Virus record (IMG/VR): IMGVR_UViG_3300003823_000003
Coordinates: 1-50,816 of that record
Direction: 5' to 3' (one strand)
Source of the DNA: a virus
DNA: 50,816 nt
The position numbers were made by a program, and so were the translations under genes. The notes below the pieces were generated by a model. The model was not told the origin of the DNA. It was given only the letters and a program-made list of their open reading frames with translations, and ran no database searches. Shown in pieces: positions 1 to 8,596 of this stretch (position 1 is its first letter; every line of letters starts with the position of its first letter).

Positions 1-847
1 GGACAATAGACCCCCCCGCCCCAGTCCCAGTGCCCTGCGATCCTGCGATAACGAAGTTAGCCCCCGCCGTGTTTGACGTCCCAGCGACAACGCCTTGAAC
101 GCCAAGGGTTTGGGAGACGGGGGAGGCGGCGTCGGCTGCTCCGAGGTGAAGGGTGGCGGAAGCCGCTGACGTCAGCTTGCCGCCCGTGCCGATGTTGGCG
201 ACCGCCGCCTGTACCGTCCCACTTTTATCCGCCTGCGTCCCATTGCCGACGTCTACGACCCCTGCGGAGTCGCGGGAGAGGCCGGTGTCGGTAGACCCGG
301 TTAAATTTGCTGTCGATTGCCAGTTAACAGTCTGACCAGAACTTAAAAGTAAACCAGCGCCATTACCAATAAGTTCAGAGACGCTTTGTCCCGAAGAATT
401 TAGTAACACTAAAGACCCTGGCGCTCCGTTGCTGCCTATTGTGAGGCCGCTCCCCCCAGGTTTCGACAGCGACATAAACGAAACGCCGCCAACCTGTATA
501 TCCATTAATTCAGAAGCCGCCCCGCTCGCCGTATTTGTCACATTCATAAACAGCGGCGCATCAAACGTGATTCCGCTATTATTCCACGTCTGCGTAATAT
601 TCAGAGACTTGTAGTTCGCGGTTTGGCTTCCGCTCGCCACCGTCAACGACGTCCCATCCGTCGTCACCCCGGATGCGCTGGAACACCCCGAAGACCCGTT
701 GTTATAGACGAGCTGGCCGCTGCTGCCGGAGACGGTGCAGCCGGAGCCGCCGCCAGAGGGCGGGGTCGGGATTTGAGCCTGAACAGCTTGAGGCGCAGGC
801 AGAAGAAAAGCGAGGGCCGCGACCGCGGCTAGAAGACGTTTGATCAT
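1..847 (-). CDS. Signal-peptide-bearing fibre-like protein (partial, runs off the left edge)
   Basis: The frame is open for 282 codons from an ATG whose first bases overlap the TGA of the gene before it (ATGA junction), and it continues beyond base 1. The N-terminus is a textbook Sec signal: MIKRLL, a hydrophobic Ala/Leu core, then a VQA-Q cleavage-like site around residue 24. The rest is Gly/Ser/Thr-rich, low in charge and has the look of a tail-fibre or adhesin shaft, with phrases such as LHLGAADAASPVSQTLGVQG that are common near the C-terminal end of phage fibre-like proteins. I do not recognise a catalytic domain. Its place at the distal end of the tail operon fits a receptor-binding or host-surface-modifying role. 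A signal peptide is not expected for a protein assembled into virions in the cytoplasm. Confidence 0.8.
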   Translation of the reverse strand, partial: MIKRLLAAVAALAFLLPAPQAVQAQIPTPPSGGGSGCTVSGSSGQLVYNNGSSGCSSASGVTTDGTSLTVASGSQTANYKSLNITQTWNNSGITFDAPLFMNVTNTASGAASELMDIQVGGVSFMSLSKPGGSGLTIGSNGAPGSLVLLNSSGQSVSELIGNGAGLLLSSGQTVNWQSTANLTGSTDTGLSRDSAGVVDVGNGTQADKSGTVQAAVANIGTGGKLTSAASATLHLGAADAASPVSQTLGVQGVVAGTSNTAGANFVIAGSQGTGTGAGGSIV

Positions 848-1224
848 GAATAGAAGCTCACGTTGACGATGGCGCCAGCGGTGACGGCGATGAACTTGAT
901 CGCCGCCATTTCAGCCGCGCCTCCTAAAGGCAAAACGGTGCCGGCGGCCAATAGCATGCCGACCGTGGTCGTTGGGTTGGTCCCGTCATCTCGATAACGT
1001 ACCGATTGCGCTTCAATGATAATCACGCAATAGGTCGCGCCAGTCGGAATGGTCCCCAAGCCAACCGCCGAGCTGGTCGCGGTGATCTGACTATAGCCCA
1101 AGGGTGTGGCGCTGTAAGGCGCGCCGCCGCTGCCGTTAGTGAAGGCCGTTCCGGCGGCGTTGACCAGGCGAACCGGGATCGCCCCGCTGGGGACCGTTTG
1201 GTCGTTAGAAACGGGTTGGGTCAT
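844..1224 (-). CDS. Small virion-like protein of unknown function
   Basis: This 126-residue protein lies between two signal-peptide fibre-like proteins at the distal end of the tail operon. It has no signal peptide or membrane segment. It opens with a run rich in polar residues (MTQPVSNDQTVPSGAIPVRLVN) and continues as a beta-rich, weakly charged chain typical of small phage attachment or decoration proteins. Its stop overlaps the next start (ATGA), which indicates translational coupling. The ribosome-binding site before its own ATG is weak. The function is not recognised; a fibre-associated cap or adaptor is only a guess from position. Confidence 0.7.
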   Translation of the reverse strand: MTQPVSNDQTVPSGAIPVRLVNAAGTAFTNGSGGAPYSATPLGYSQITATSSAVGLGTIPTGATYCVIIIEAQSVRYRDDGTNPTTTVGMLLAAGTVLPLGGAAEMAAIKFIAVTAGAIVNVSFYS

Positions 1225-1287
1225 CTATGGCGAGCTTTCTAGCTTTTGACTAGGATTAAACTAATTTGGAGACGGGAGAGGCGGCCA

Positions 1288-2496
1288 TTAGTGAGCCGCC
1301 CACGCGTATGTGCCGCCGCTCGATCGACACAAGGCAAGCGTTCCAACGTTAGAGCCCCCGGTTAACGCTCCGTTATAGCTTGGCGCGGTGGCGTCGGTGA
1401 CGAAGGCGATCTTGCCCGCATAGGTCGAGTTGCACGTTGGAAGCGTGGCGACGGTGTAGGAGGCAAGCTGGACGCTTTGAGCCTTTTCGTTGCCTGAGCC
1501 GTCGACACTAAAGCTGGGCGAGGCAAACGCGTAATTAGAGAACGCGTAGCCTCTAAGATCAACGCCGTTAGCAATAGTGTCGCCTAAAGACCCGCCAAGC
1601 ACGCCAGCATGCGACCAAGTGCTGATCAGAGAGCCTGTCGCGCGAATTGAATTATAACCCGCGTAAGAACCAAAGCAGAAACCGCAATCCCAGCCTTTGT
1701 CGTATGTCGCCGCATCATTGCCGTTGACCGTGATGGCCGCATTCTCTGTGTAGCCGTTGACGTTGTTAGAAGCGCCAGCGGTTCCAACTTGAAGCCCGAT
1801 CAACTGAGAGACGCTAGAGCCTGTATAAGCTCCCACGTCGATCTCTTCGCCGACACACTGCGCCCAATAGGTCGCGCCCGACAAGACAATGCACTGAGGG
1901 TTAGAGCCAAAGAGGCCGCCCTGAGGCGTGGTCGCCGTGCCGCCTTCGCTGGCCTGCGTGAGGGCTTGAAACCAGCCGGCGGTGTAAGACGCGTTAACTC
2001 CGTTTCCAGTGGTGGAGTTGAGCGCAATAATGCCTTGGACCGCAATTCGCGAACCTGTGACGTTAGAGCCACCGACGTTCAACGCCTCGCGTATTCCCGA
2101 CATATTGGCTCCTTTAGTGGAGCCGTTGTCGTAGTGGGTTAAATCAAGGCCAAAGGCGTTTTGAGTAGATCCGGGCGTTCCAGAAAATCCTGAGTATTGA
2201 AAAAACGGGGAATATGTTGAAAGCGCACCGCTGCCCCATGTACCGCTTGGGGCAAGAATTATGTTTGAAAATTCACCTGTTGCAGCCCCGCCAAGAGCTG
2301 TTCCTATAGCGGTCCCATTAATCGTCCCCCCAGTGATAGCCACCGAAGAGGCGTTCTGTTGGGCCATAGTTCCGCCGCCGGCCGCGACGATCTTCTGCGC
2401 CTGGCACTGGAAGTTGCAGGTCTGGGATATGGCGGATGAGGCAAGGCCCATTAGGCAGAGGCTCAGGGCAAAAAAGCAAAAAGAGCGAAACATCAT
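1288..2496 (-). CDS. Fibre-like protein with Sec signal peptide
   Basis: The 402-residue product begins with MMFRSFCFFALSLCLMGLAS, a strong Sec-type signal, with likely cleavage after the SSAIS region and a following Cys pair (CNFQCQ). The middle is Gly/Asn/Ser-rich and beta-like. The last 60 residues (ATLPTCNSTYAGKIAFVTDA through YNGALTGG to WAAH) match the C-terminal end seen on many phage and prophage fibre-like proteins. The start overlaps the stop of the upstream spike gene (ATGA; a second ATG lies three bases on). Family knowledge supports a tail-fibre-like surface protein. The signal peptide suggests it may instead be exported to the envelope during infection. Confidence 0.75.
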   Translation of the reverse strand: MMFRSFCFFALSLCLMGLASSAISQTCNFQCQAQKIVAAGGGTMAQQNASSVAITGGTINGTAIGTALGGAATGEFSNIILAPSGTWGSGALSTYSPFFQYSGFSGTPGSTQNAFGLDLTHYDNGSTKGANMSGIREALNVGGSNVTGSRIAVQGIIALNSTTGNGVNASYTAGWFQALTQASEGGTATTPQGGLFGSNPQCIVLSGATYWAQCVGEEIDVGAYTGSSVSQLIGLQVGTAGASNNVNGYTENAAITVNGNDAATYDKGWDCGFCFGSYAGYNSIRATGSLISTWSHAGVLGGSLGDTIANGVDLRGYAFSNYAFASPSFSVDGSGNEKAQSVQLASYTVATLPTCNSTYAGKIAFVTDATAPSYNGALTGGSNVGTLALCRSSGGTYAWAAH

Positions 2497-5129
2497 GACA
2501 GTCCTGTGTAGCCCGGACGCTTTGTGATCATGGCCTGAAGATTGCCTGCCGTCAGCGATTGGCTAGAGCCCGTCCCATTATAGAACGTATATTGGATTGT
2601 GTTCGTCGCGGACACATAGGCGGTGAGAAGGCAACCCTTGAGGTCTTGCGAGTAGGACGGCGACACGATGTCCCCGAGGGCCGCGCCCCGCACGAAAATA
2701 GAACCAAGTTGGTAGGACGAGCCAGACGTAATAGTCCCCGGCGTTGCGGCGGTGACGGGAGATGAAAGGACGGGGCCGATAAAGCCGTCAGAATTGGCCC
2801 CTAACAAATTTGTTGTGCCGGTTTTGTTTCCGTCGAGAACATTTCCGCTAAAGACGTTGTCAAGCACGCCAGAACCAGAAACATTGTATTCAGCAATGCC
2901 ATATTGCTGCGTGGGCGAACCCTGACTGTCGGTGCAAACGTTGCCCGTCACGGCGCAGTGCTGCGCCGCGTAGCTGGGAATGGAGTAAAGGGTGATTCCG
3001 CTGCCGTTGAGCTGGCCGTTGTTGAGACAGAAATTATTTCCGCAAGAGATGTACGGCGCGCCCAGCGAGATACCGTGCCCCGAGTTTGAATAGCAGACGT
3101 TGCCGGTGATCGAGGTGTAAGCCGCCCAACATTCAATGCCGGACGGAAAGGTTGTGTTGATGTCGAGGCCAGTGCCGGCGGCGCAATAATTGTCGGAGAT
3201 GATAGTGAGCAAGGCGCCCACATTGGGACCGATGGCAATGCCACCGCCGAAGTAGGTGCCCGAGATATAATTGTTGGTGATAATGCCGCCTGAACCGTTG
3301 CTAAAGATGCCGGTTCCAATGCAAGTGCAACCCGAGATCTCGTAACCGGTGTCCGGCCCCAGCGCATTCGAGACGTTGATCGCCTGGTTGTAGCGGTTGG
3401 AGGGCGAGGGCATGTTGAAGTAGCAGCGCCGGATCGCCCAGTTGTTGCCCTCGTCCACCGCGAGCCCGATGGTCTGTTGCTGGATCCCGGTGAAGCGGCA
3501 ATTTTCCACGGTCCAGTTGGAGCAGTTTACAAACTGCAGCGCGGCGTAGACGTTGCCGGGCGTGCCGGTGGCGGTGATGGTCTCCGAGCTGATCGGCGAG
3601 CCCTGCGCGATGCCCAGGTTGTAGGTGCCGGTGCCGCCGGCGCCGGTGCCAAGGGACAGGATAAATTGCCCTGTCGCGACGCCCGCGCCCGAAATCGGCT
3701 GACCGACGGCCAGGGAGCCGCTAGTCACCGCAGTGACCGTCATCACCGGCGCGGTGGCGCCCGAAATGTAGCCGGCGCCCGTCTGACCGGCGGTGATCGA
3801 CGCCGTCACGACTGCGACGCTGGGCGTTGAGAAGATGCCGGCGCTGATGTCGAAGGTGAGCCCGATCGTGCGCGAATTGTTGGAATTCGCCATCGCCACG
3901 ACCGACCCGTAATTTGTGCCTGTCGAGAACGATTGCGCCAGCGCCTTGATGATCGTGCTTTGCGGATCCTCGCCGATCCAGTCGCAGCCGTTCCGAGTGA
4001 CCGTCGTGTTGCTGATGCCGTAGGTGTAGGCGGGGAAATAGAGGGCCTTGCCGGCGGCTGTAGCAGCGGTATCGGCGGTGTTGATGATCGACGTCCAGTC
4101 AGCGCCAGACGCGGGCGGGGACGTGCCGGCGAAGTCCCACACGGACATGACGTCAGCTAGCTTTGAAGGAGCGGTGCGCGCTGCGGCCCCTGTAGCGCCT
4201 GACAAGTATTGCAGGGCGGTTAGGGCGGCGGTCGCTGTGGTTGCGCCTGTGCCCCCGTTTGCAAGGCCAAGCGTGCCTGTAACGTTGCTAAAATTAGCAT
4301 TTGCTACGTTAGCTATGTTTAACGTACCAAATGCGATGATGTCTATCAGGTCGTTAGCTGTGGCGCCGGTTTTCAAGACAACCGTCGCGCCGTCAGTTGC
4401 GGTATAGCTAGTCGTCTCTTGCAAAACGCCGTTTTGAAAGACCTCGACAAAGCCAACATTGTAAGCGGCGCTGAAGATCGTCTGACCGCTCGTCGCCGTA
4501 TAGGTCGTCCGCGTAAAGGTCGGGCTGGGCGTGACGACGCTGGTCGAGGTGTTGTAGGCGATGATTTCCAAATAATCACCAGCGGTCAGCCCGCCGCTAA
4601 AAACGACGTTATAACCGTTAGTGGCCGTGTAGGCCGGCGCGGGGACGAGCGTGCCGTTGTTGTAGACCTCTAGCTGGCCTGGCGTATAGGTGGCCCCAAA
4701 GGTCGTTTGGCCTGACGTCGCCGTATAAGCCGTCCGAGTGAAAAACGCCGTTCCCCCGCCGCCTCCGCCGCCCGTGCCAATGGCCGAGGTCGGCACCTTA
4801 ACCGCCGCGCCAGCTTGAATGATGGTCACAAGCTCTGTGCCTGCCAAGGGCGTGACGCCCGAGGGCAGGTCTGAGACAAGGTTGGCAAACGCGCCCGTCG
4901 ACGTGTTGCTGAGGTCCGTCATCGCCGCGCCGTTTTGCACGGCGATCAGGCCGACGGCCGCAGCCGGCGTGCTGCCTGCGGCATAGTAGGTTAAATTGGT
5001 CAGCAGCGGCGCGCAGTTGGCGAAGTTTTGATCAAGCAAAGCAAGGCTAAGCGTCGGCCCTGCAGGAGGGACGATGCTTGGGTTGCCGCCTGAGCTGAAG
5101 GTGTTTGAGTTAGGGAGGCCTGTGGTCAT
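2493..5129 (-). CDS. Tail spike with right-handed beta-helix (pectate-lyase-like fold)
   Basis: The 878-residue protein has an N-terminal virion-attachment part (residues about 1-120, ending in a seven-Gly linker). Two copies of a TATSGQTxF...VEVYxNG domain of about 75 residues follow. Next comes a linker with the phage-fibre phrase LANGGTGATTATAAL, and then a D-W-T-S-I-I-N/TAATAAGKALYFPAYTY segment that normally opens beta-helix spikes. The remainder carries repeated turns of the type xxITGNVCYSNSGHGISL, the signature of parallel beta-helix depolymerases and lyases. A Gly/Thr-rich Ig-like module interrupts the start of the helix. The likely role is recognition or cleavage of surface polysaccharide. 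Catalytic residues cannot be assigned by eye. Confidence 0.85.
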   Translation of the reverse strand: MTTGLPNSNTFSSGGNPSIVPPAGPTLSLALLDQNFANCAPLLTNLTYYAAGSTPAAAVGLIAVQNGAAMTDLSNTSTGAFANLVSDLPSGVTPLAGTELVTIIQAGAAVKVPTSAIGTGGGGGGGTAFFTRTAYTATSGQTTFGATYTPGQLEVYNNGTLVPAPAYTATNGYNVVFSGGLTAGDYLEIIAYNTSTSVVTPSPTFTRTTYTATSGQTIFSAAYNVGFVEVFQNGVLQETTSYTATDGATVVLKTGATANDLIDIIAFGTLNIANVANANFSNVTGTLGLANGGTGATTATAALTALQYLSGATGAAARTAPSKLADVMSVWDFAGTSPPASGADWTSIINTADTAATAAGKALYFPAYTYGISNTTVTRNGCDWIGEDPQSTIIKALAQSFSTGTNYGSVVAMANSNNSRTIGLTFDISAGIFSTPSVAVVTASITAGQTGAGYISGATAPVMTVTAVTSGSLAVGQPISGAGVATGQFILSLGTGAGGTGTYNLGIAQGSPISSETITATGTPGNVYAALQFVNCSNWTVENCRFTGIQQQTIGLAVDEGNNWAIRRCYFNMPSPSNRYNQAINVSNALGPDTGYEISGCTCIGTGIFSNGSGGIITNNYISGTYFGGGIAIGPNVGALLTIISDNYCAAGTGLDINTTFPSGIECWAAYTSITGNVCYSNSGHGISLGAPYISCGNNFCLNNGQLNGSGITLYSIPSYAAQHCAVTGNVCTDSQGSPTQQYGIAEYNVSGSGVLDNVFSGNVLDGNKTGTTNLLGANSDGFIGPVLSSPVTAATPGTITSGSSYQLGSIFVRGAALGDIVSPSYSQDLKGCLLTAYVSATNTIQYTFYNGTGSSQSLTAGNLQAMITKRPGYTGLS

Positions 5130-5130
5130 G

Positions 5131-5979
5131 CTAGGTCTTGATCAAGAACATGACAGCAAGGTTGATCGGGCGCGTTTCATTTCCGTAGGGCACAGCGCCA
5201 TTGGTGCCGTCGTTCACCGGCTCGCCGGTCGCAACGACTGGGGCAGAAACGTTGGTGCCGGTAGACCCGGTGAAGCCGTTGCCGGTCGTGCTAGCCGGCA
5301 GCACGCCCGCTGAACCGTTGAGCGGGTGAATGTGGCCCTGCATCTGTTGACCCTGCGTCGAACCAAGCGAACGACCGCTGTCGACCGTAGAGCCATGGGA
5401 CCAGCCGCGGGGGAAATAGCCGCGGAAGTCAGGGACATTAAACGTGGCGCCTGAACCGCCGTAGGTGTAGCCAATCACCGCAAACAAGGCGGCATAGGTC
5501 GTCGTCGAGACGCCCGCGCCGTTACATTCAAGATAACCGGTCGGAGGGGAACTGGCCGCATACATGATGATGCTGGCCGTAGGAACGAGGTTCGCGGAGC
5601 TGGCGGGCGTATAGCCCAGCGCCGTCGTGACCATCGAGCCCGTCAGCGTGCTGCCGAGGTCTTGGACCTGCAGAGCTTGAGCCGCCTGACCCGCGCTCCA
5701 CTGGTTGGCAAAATAGTCGCCGCTTAGCCAAGAGACGGCCGTCGTGCCTTCTTGACCTCGAACGACGGTTAGGCTGTCGCCGCTGATCGCTGTTACCTTG
5801 ACGATTTCGCGCACTAGGCCTGTGGCCGCGTCGTTCAGCGTGCCAATGAAATACTGGCTTCCGGTCAAAGACGGGAAGAGAGCGCCTGAGCCGGTGGTGA
5901 GCGCGATCGTCGTCGCTGTGTTCGTGATGGACGAAGCGAGCGTCGTGCTGGCGTTATTTGCAAATTGACACGTGGTAAT
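5131..5979 (-). CDS. Tail collar fibre protein, apparent ATT start
   Basis: The C-terminal half is a phage tail collar domain: YLECNGAG, then FNVPDFRGYFPRGWSHG, ending GNETRPINLAVMFLIKT. The N-terminal half (FANNASTTLASSITNTATTI, LREIVKVT-like, VVRGQEGTTA) is the usual partner domain, and it lies upstream of the first conventional start, a TTG at 5868. No ATG, GTG or TTG exists in frame between the upstream stop and that TTG. The only codon that restores the full domain and sits behind a good Shine-Dalgarno (GAAGGA, 8 bases away) is ATT at 5979, giving MTTCQFANNAST. I therefore annotate an ATT start. A point change from ATG or a sequence error is the alternative. Confidence 0.82.
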   Translation of the reverse strand: MTTCQFANNASTTLASSITNTATTIALTTGSGALFPSLTGSQYFIGTLNDAATGLVREIVKVTAISGDSLTVVRGQEGTTAVSWLSGDYFANQWSAGQAAQALQVQDLGSTLTGSMVTTALGYTPASSANLVPTASIIMYAASSPPTGYLECNGAGVSTTTYAALFAVIGYTYGGSGATFNVPDFRGYFPRGWSHGSTVDSGRSLGSTQGQQMQGHIHPLNGSAGVLPASTTGNGFTGSTGTNVSAPVVATGEPVNDGTNGAVPYGNETRPINLAVMFLIKT

Positions 5980-5993
5980 TTGACTATTCCTTC

Positions 5994-6821
5994 CTAGGCG
6001 TTGACCGTGAAGGTGATCTGAAATGGAAGCTCAAGGGCTCCCGCGGCGATAGCCGCCTTTAAGATCGGCGCTTCAGTAATCGAAGGGTAATAGATAGTTT
6101 TGGTCTTCACTTTGTCGAACGGCGTGGTGTTGAAGGCCGAGGTGTTGAAGATAGAGCCGCCTTGGCGCGTCGTGTACGAATGAGAGATGTTGATTGTGCA
6201 GTTGTAGCCTGAGACGGACACCGAAACACGGTAGGTTTGATCAACGCCATAGTCGACGCCATTGCCGCCGAACAAAAAGCGCATGATCCTACGCTTTAGC
6301 CAACGAATGTTGAAGACCTTGCCGTCGCCTTTGTAAAAGGCCCAAGTGATGATGCGCTTAAAGGTGTCGTCGTTGGTGACGTAGTAGTTGGCGTAGGTCG
6401 AGTTTTTTGAGCCGTTGATCGGAAAGGTGTTGAAAGCGAAGGTGTCGAGCGCGGCGCGGCGCGTCGTGGCGTTAGAAGGCAGGCTCGGTCGGCTGATGCC
6501 GTAGAGCCCTTGAGCGACCCAATCAAGCAGCGGCCCTGAAAGGTTAGTGTAGACGCCAAGCGGGTTTTGCGCAAACCAGGTGACGTAGTTTTGTGCTATC
6601 TGATTATAGGCCGTTACGAACGCTTGAACGTTCGGGTCGTCATTGTATTCATTGTAGAGATAGGCCGGAAGAACGTTTTGAAGCGTTGAAGGACCAGCTG
6701 GCGGAAAGACCGTTGGGCCATAATTGACCGGCTGAACGTCGTTCCAAAAGCCTTGATGGCTATGGTTGTCAACCCAAATGCCTTCATGCCCGTTGACATC
6801 AACCCAAAAAGCCTCGGCCAT
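5994..6821 (-). CDS. Baseplate-to-fibre adaptor (P2 gpI / DUF2612-like position)
   Basis: This 275-residue protein directly follows the gpJ-like wedge gene, where P2-type baseplates encode the gpI-like protein that joins wedge to tail fibre. It contains the segment VTWFAQNPLGVYTNLSGPLL, a long central alpha-beta part with IRWLKRRIMRFLFGGNGVDYG, and a beta-rich end (VSVSVSGYNCTINIS). This resembles the DUF2612 class of baseplate proteins found after gpJ. The N-terminus carries two short related phrases (FWVDVNGHEGIW, HQGFWND) that may be a small internal repeat. The assignment rests on position and general resemblance. Confidence 0.65.
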   Translation of the reverse strand: MAEAFWVDVNGHEGIWVDNHSHQGFWNDVQPVNYGPTVFPPAGPSTLQNVLPAYLYNEYNDDPNVQAFVTAYNQIAQNYVTWFAQNPLGVYTNLSGPLLDWVAQGLYGISRPSLPSNATTRRAALDTFAFNTFPINGSKNSTYANYYVTNDDTFKRIITWAFYKGDGKVFNIRWLKRRIMRFLFGGNGVDYGVDQTYRVSVSVSGYNCTINISHSYTTRQGGSIFNTSAFNTTPFDKVKTKTIYYPSITEAPILKAAIAAGALELPFQITFTVNA

Positions 6822-6822
6822 T

Positions 6823-8247
6823 TTAGCCCTGGTTCACGGTGATGAGGCCAACGTTGGTTTGAAAATAGCTCTGCGGGTCGCCAGCGATGATGCCTGTGCC
6901 GCTGGTCGGCGAGACGCCCACGCCGTTGATGCTGACGGAGAACACGAGGCGCGTGAGCAGCGCATTGGGAATAATGTTCGCGGTCGCAGCCTGAAAAGTT
7001 GCCTGAAGCTCAAAAACGTTGATTGGCTGACCAACCGTGATTGAGTTGATGTAGGCGACGATGGCCGGTTGAGCCGCCTGAGCGATCGAGGCTGGAGCTA
7101 CAGTGTTGGGAGAGATGGTGTTCCACGTCACCGTCATGGAGACGGTTTGCTGCGGCGGGTTGACAAACTGAATGGTGTAGGTGTCGGGATAATCGATCAG
7201 GTTGACTGAGATATTGCGCGTGTTGGGCGTGACAACGCCCCCGGAGACGTAAGAGCCAAAACCAGTCGTGTTGACGCCAAAGCTGAAGGTCGTCGGCGTG
7301 AGGACCGTTACGGTGTAACCTGTCCCGTTGGCCCCGGTCATGCCGGTGACGCCCGAGATCGCCACGCCGGTTTGGCCGGTCGTGAAGCCGTGGTTGATGG
7401 CCGTCGTCACGACGCCGGGGTTGGCGTTAGTGATGCCGGTAATGGTCGTGACCGAGGGTTGCAGGTTCGAGATGTCAAACAGCGCGCAAAAGATGGCGTA
7501 AGCCACGGCGTAAGGGTCACCACCGCCGCAGATGACGAGCCAACCGGGCGATTGCTGAATGACGTTGATGAGGCGCGTTTGAACGCCCGGCACCTGCCCG
7601 AGCAAAGTCGTCAAAAATGAAGGGAAGCCCGTTGCGGCCGCCAGGCCCGCTTTCAGCGTCCGCGCCCTATAGCTCGCCTCGGTCTCGCCTCCAGTGGAAG
7701 GGACGCCCGTCACCGGGTTGGTGACGCTAAGCGAGATGGTCGTCGGAACGCTCGTGACGAGCTGTGTTACAGAGCCGACCGGAACGCCGAATGAGCCAGA
7801 GGTCGTCGAGACAGCGTAGAGCTGCGCCGACGAACCGCTGGCCGCGATCGCGCCGCCGTCTTGAATAACATATTGATTGGTGCCGTCAGAGACGATGAAG
7901 CCGGCTGGAATGACGAAGCCGATAGTGCCAGTGAAAACGACGTAGACTGAGGTGTTGACCGTCTGGCCTAGTGCGGTGCCGTAGATTTGGCCAAGCTGAT
8001 AGAGCGTAAAAGCGTTGGCCGCGTAGGGCGTCAACGAGTTAATAGCCTCAGTGACAGCCTGGTCGGATTGAACGACAGCGCCCGTCGCCGTGGAAGCCAG
8101 GTCTTCGATCAAAAGGCCAGGAAGGCTGGCCGTGAGACCAGGAGACAAGGTCTGTGCAAGGGCGATCACCTGCGCCAACAGCGTTGACGGCGGCGTGTTG
8201 GTGCGCCCTGCGCTCGTCAGCGAGATGGGGATTGAGGTGTCAGCCAT
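6823..8247 (-). CDS. Baseplate wedge protein, gpJ-like
   Basis: The 474-residue protein shows the baseplate J-like family pattern. The N-terminal helix region includes GLLIEDLASTATGAVVQSDQ. YAANAFTLYQLGQIYG and FTGTIGFVIPAGFIVSDG follow, then the GETEASYRART segment that is highly conserved in gpJ proteins. Around residues 267-342 an extra beta domain (GVVTTAINHGFTTGQ... TFSFGV) interrupts the usual fold. Similar inserts occur in the sheath and in another virion protein of this phage. The gene is flanked by the gp25-like wedge and the fibre adaptor with 1-base gaps, as in other contractile baseplate clusters. Confidence 0.92.
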   Translation of the reverse strand: MADTSIPISLTSAGRTNTPPSTLLAQVIALAQTLSPGLTASLPGLLIEDLASTATGAVVQSDQAVTEAINSLTPYAANAFTLYQLGQIYGTALGQTVNTSVYVVFTGTIGFVIPAGFIVSDGTNQYVIQDGGAIAASGSSAQLYAVSTTSGSFGVPVGSVTQLVTSVPTTISLSVTNPVTGVPSTGGETEASYRARTLKAGLAAATGFPSFLTTLLGQVPGVQTRLINVIQQSPGWLVICGGGDPYAVAYAIFCALFDISNLQPSVTTITGITNANPGVVTTAINHGFTTGQTGVAISGVTGMTGANGTGYTVTVLTPTTFSFGVNTTGFGSYVSGGVVTPNTRNISVNLIDYPDTYTIQFVNPPQQTVSMTVTWNTISPNTVAPASIAQAAQPAIVAYINSITVGQPINVFELQATFQAATANIIPNALLTRLVFSVSINGVGVSPTSGTGIIAGDPQSYFQTNVGLITVNQG

Positions 8248-8248
8248 C

Positions 8249-8596
8249 TTAGTTTGGAACGCTCAGGCTCAAGCTAACCCCCTGGTTTGTGATGCAAGCA
8301 ATCTTATAGGTAGGGGGAATGGTTGCTGTTTGAGTGATAATCAAAGAAGCGAAATAGGGCGCGAAGCGCTGCTGCGTAAGAGCGACGTAGTAGTTTGGCG
8401 CGATCTGTTGAATAACCGAGCGTTGGGCCGGGATGCCCCAATCAGCGTAAAAAGGACTCTCGTTGATCGACATCTTCAACACTTGGACAAGCTGGGTGAG
8501 ATAGACCTCAGTGTTGTCGCCAGTGTTCAGGTCAGTATTGACCGCGACCCAGTTGTAACTGCCGTCAGCGTTGTAGACCCTTCCCCAGGCGCGCAT
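8249..8596 (-). CDS. gp25-like baseplate wedge protein
   Basis: At 115 residues this is the usual size for the gp25/gpW wedge family. It contains VNTDLNTGDNTEVYLTQLVQ, INESPFYADWGIPAQRSV and QIAPNYYVALTQQRF, which correspond to the conserved N-terminal strand and helical core of simple baseplate wedge proteins encoded just before gpJ. Its ATG shares its A with the TGA of the upstream spike gene (TGATG). In the assembled baseplate it is expected to contact sheath and gpJ and to help trigger contraction. Confidence 0.85.
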   Translation of the reverse strand: MRAWGRVYNADGSYNWVAVNTDLNTGDNTEVYLTQLVQVLKMSINESPFYADWGIPAQRSVIQQIAPNYYVALTQQRFAPYFASLIITQTATIPPTYKIACITNQGVSLSLSVPN

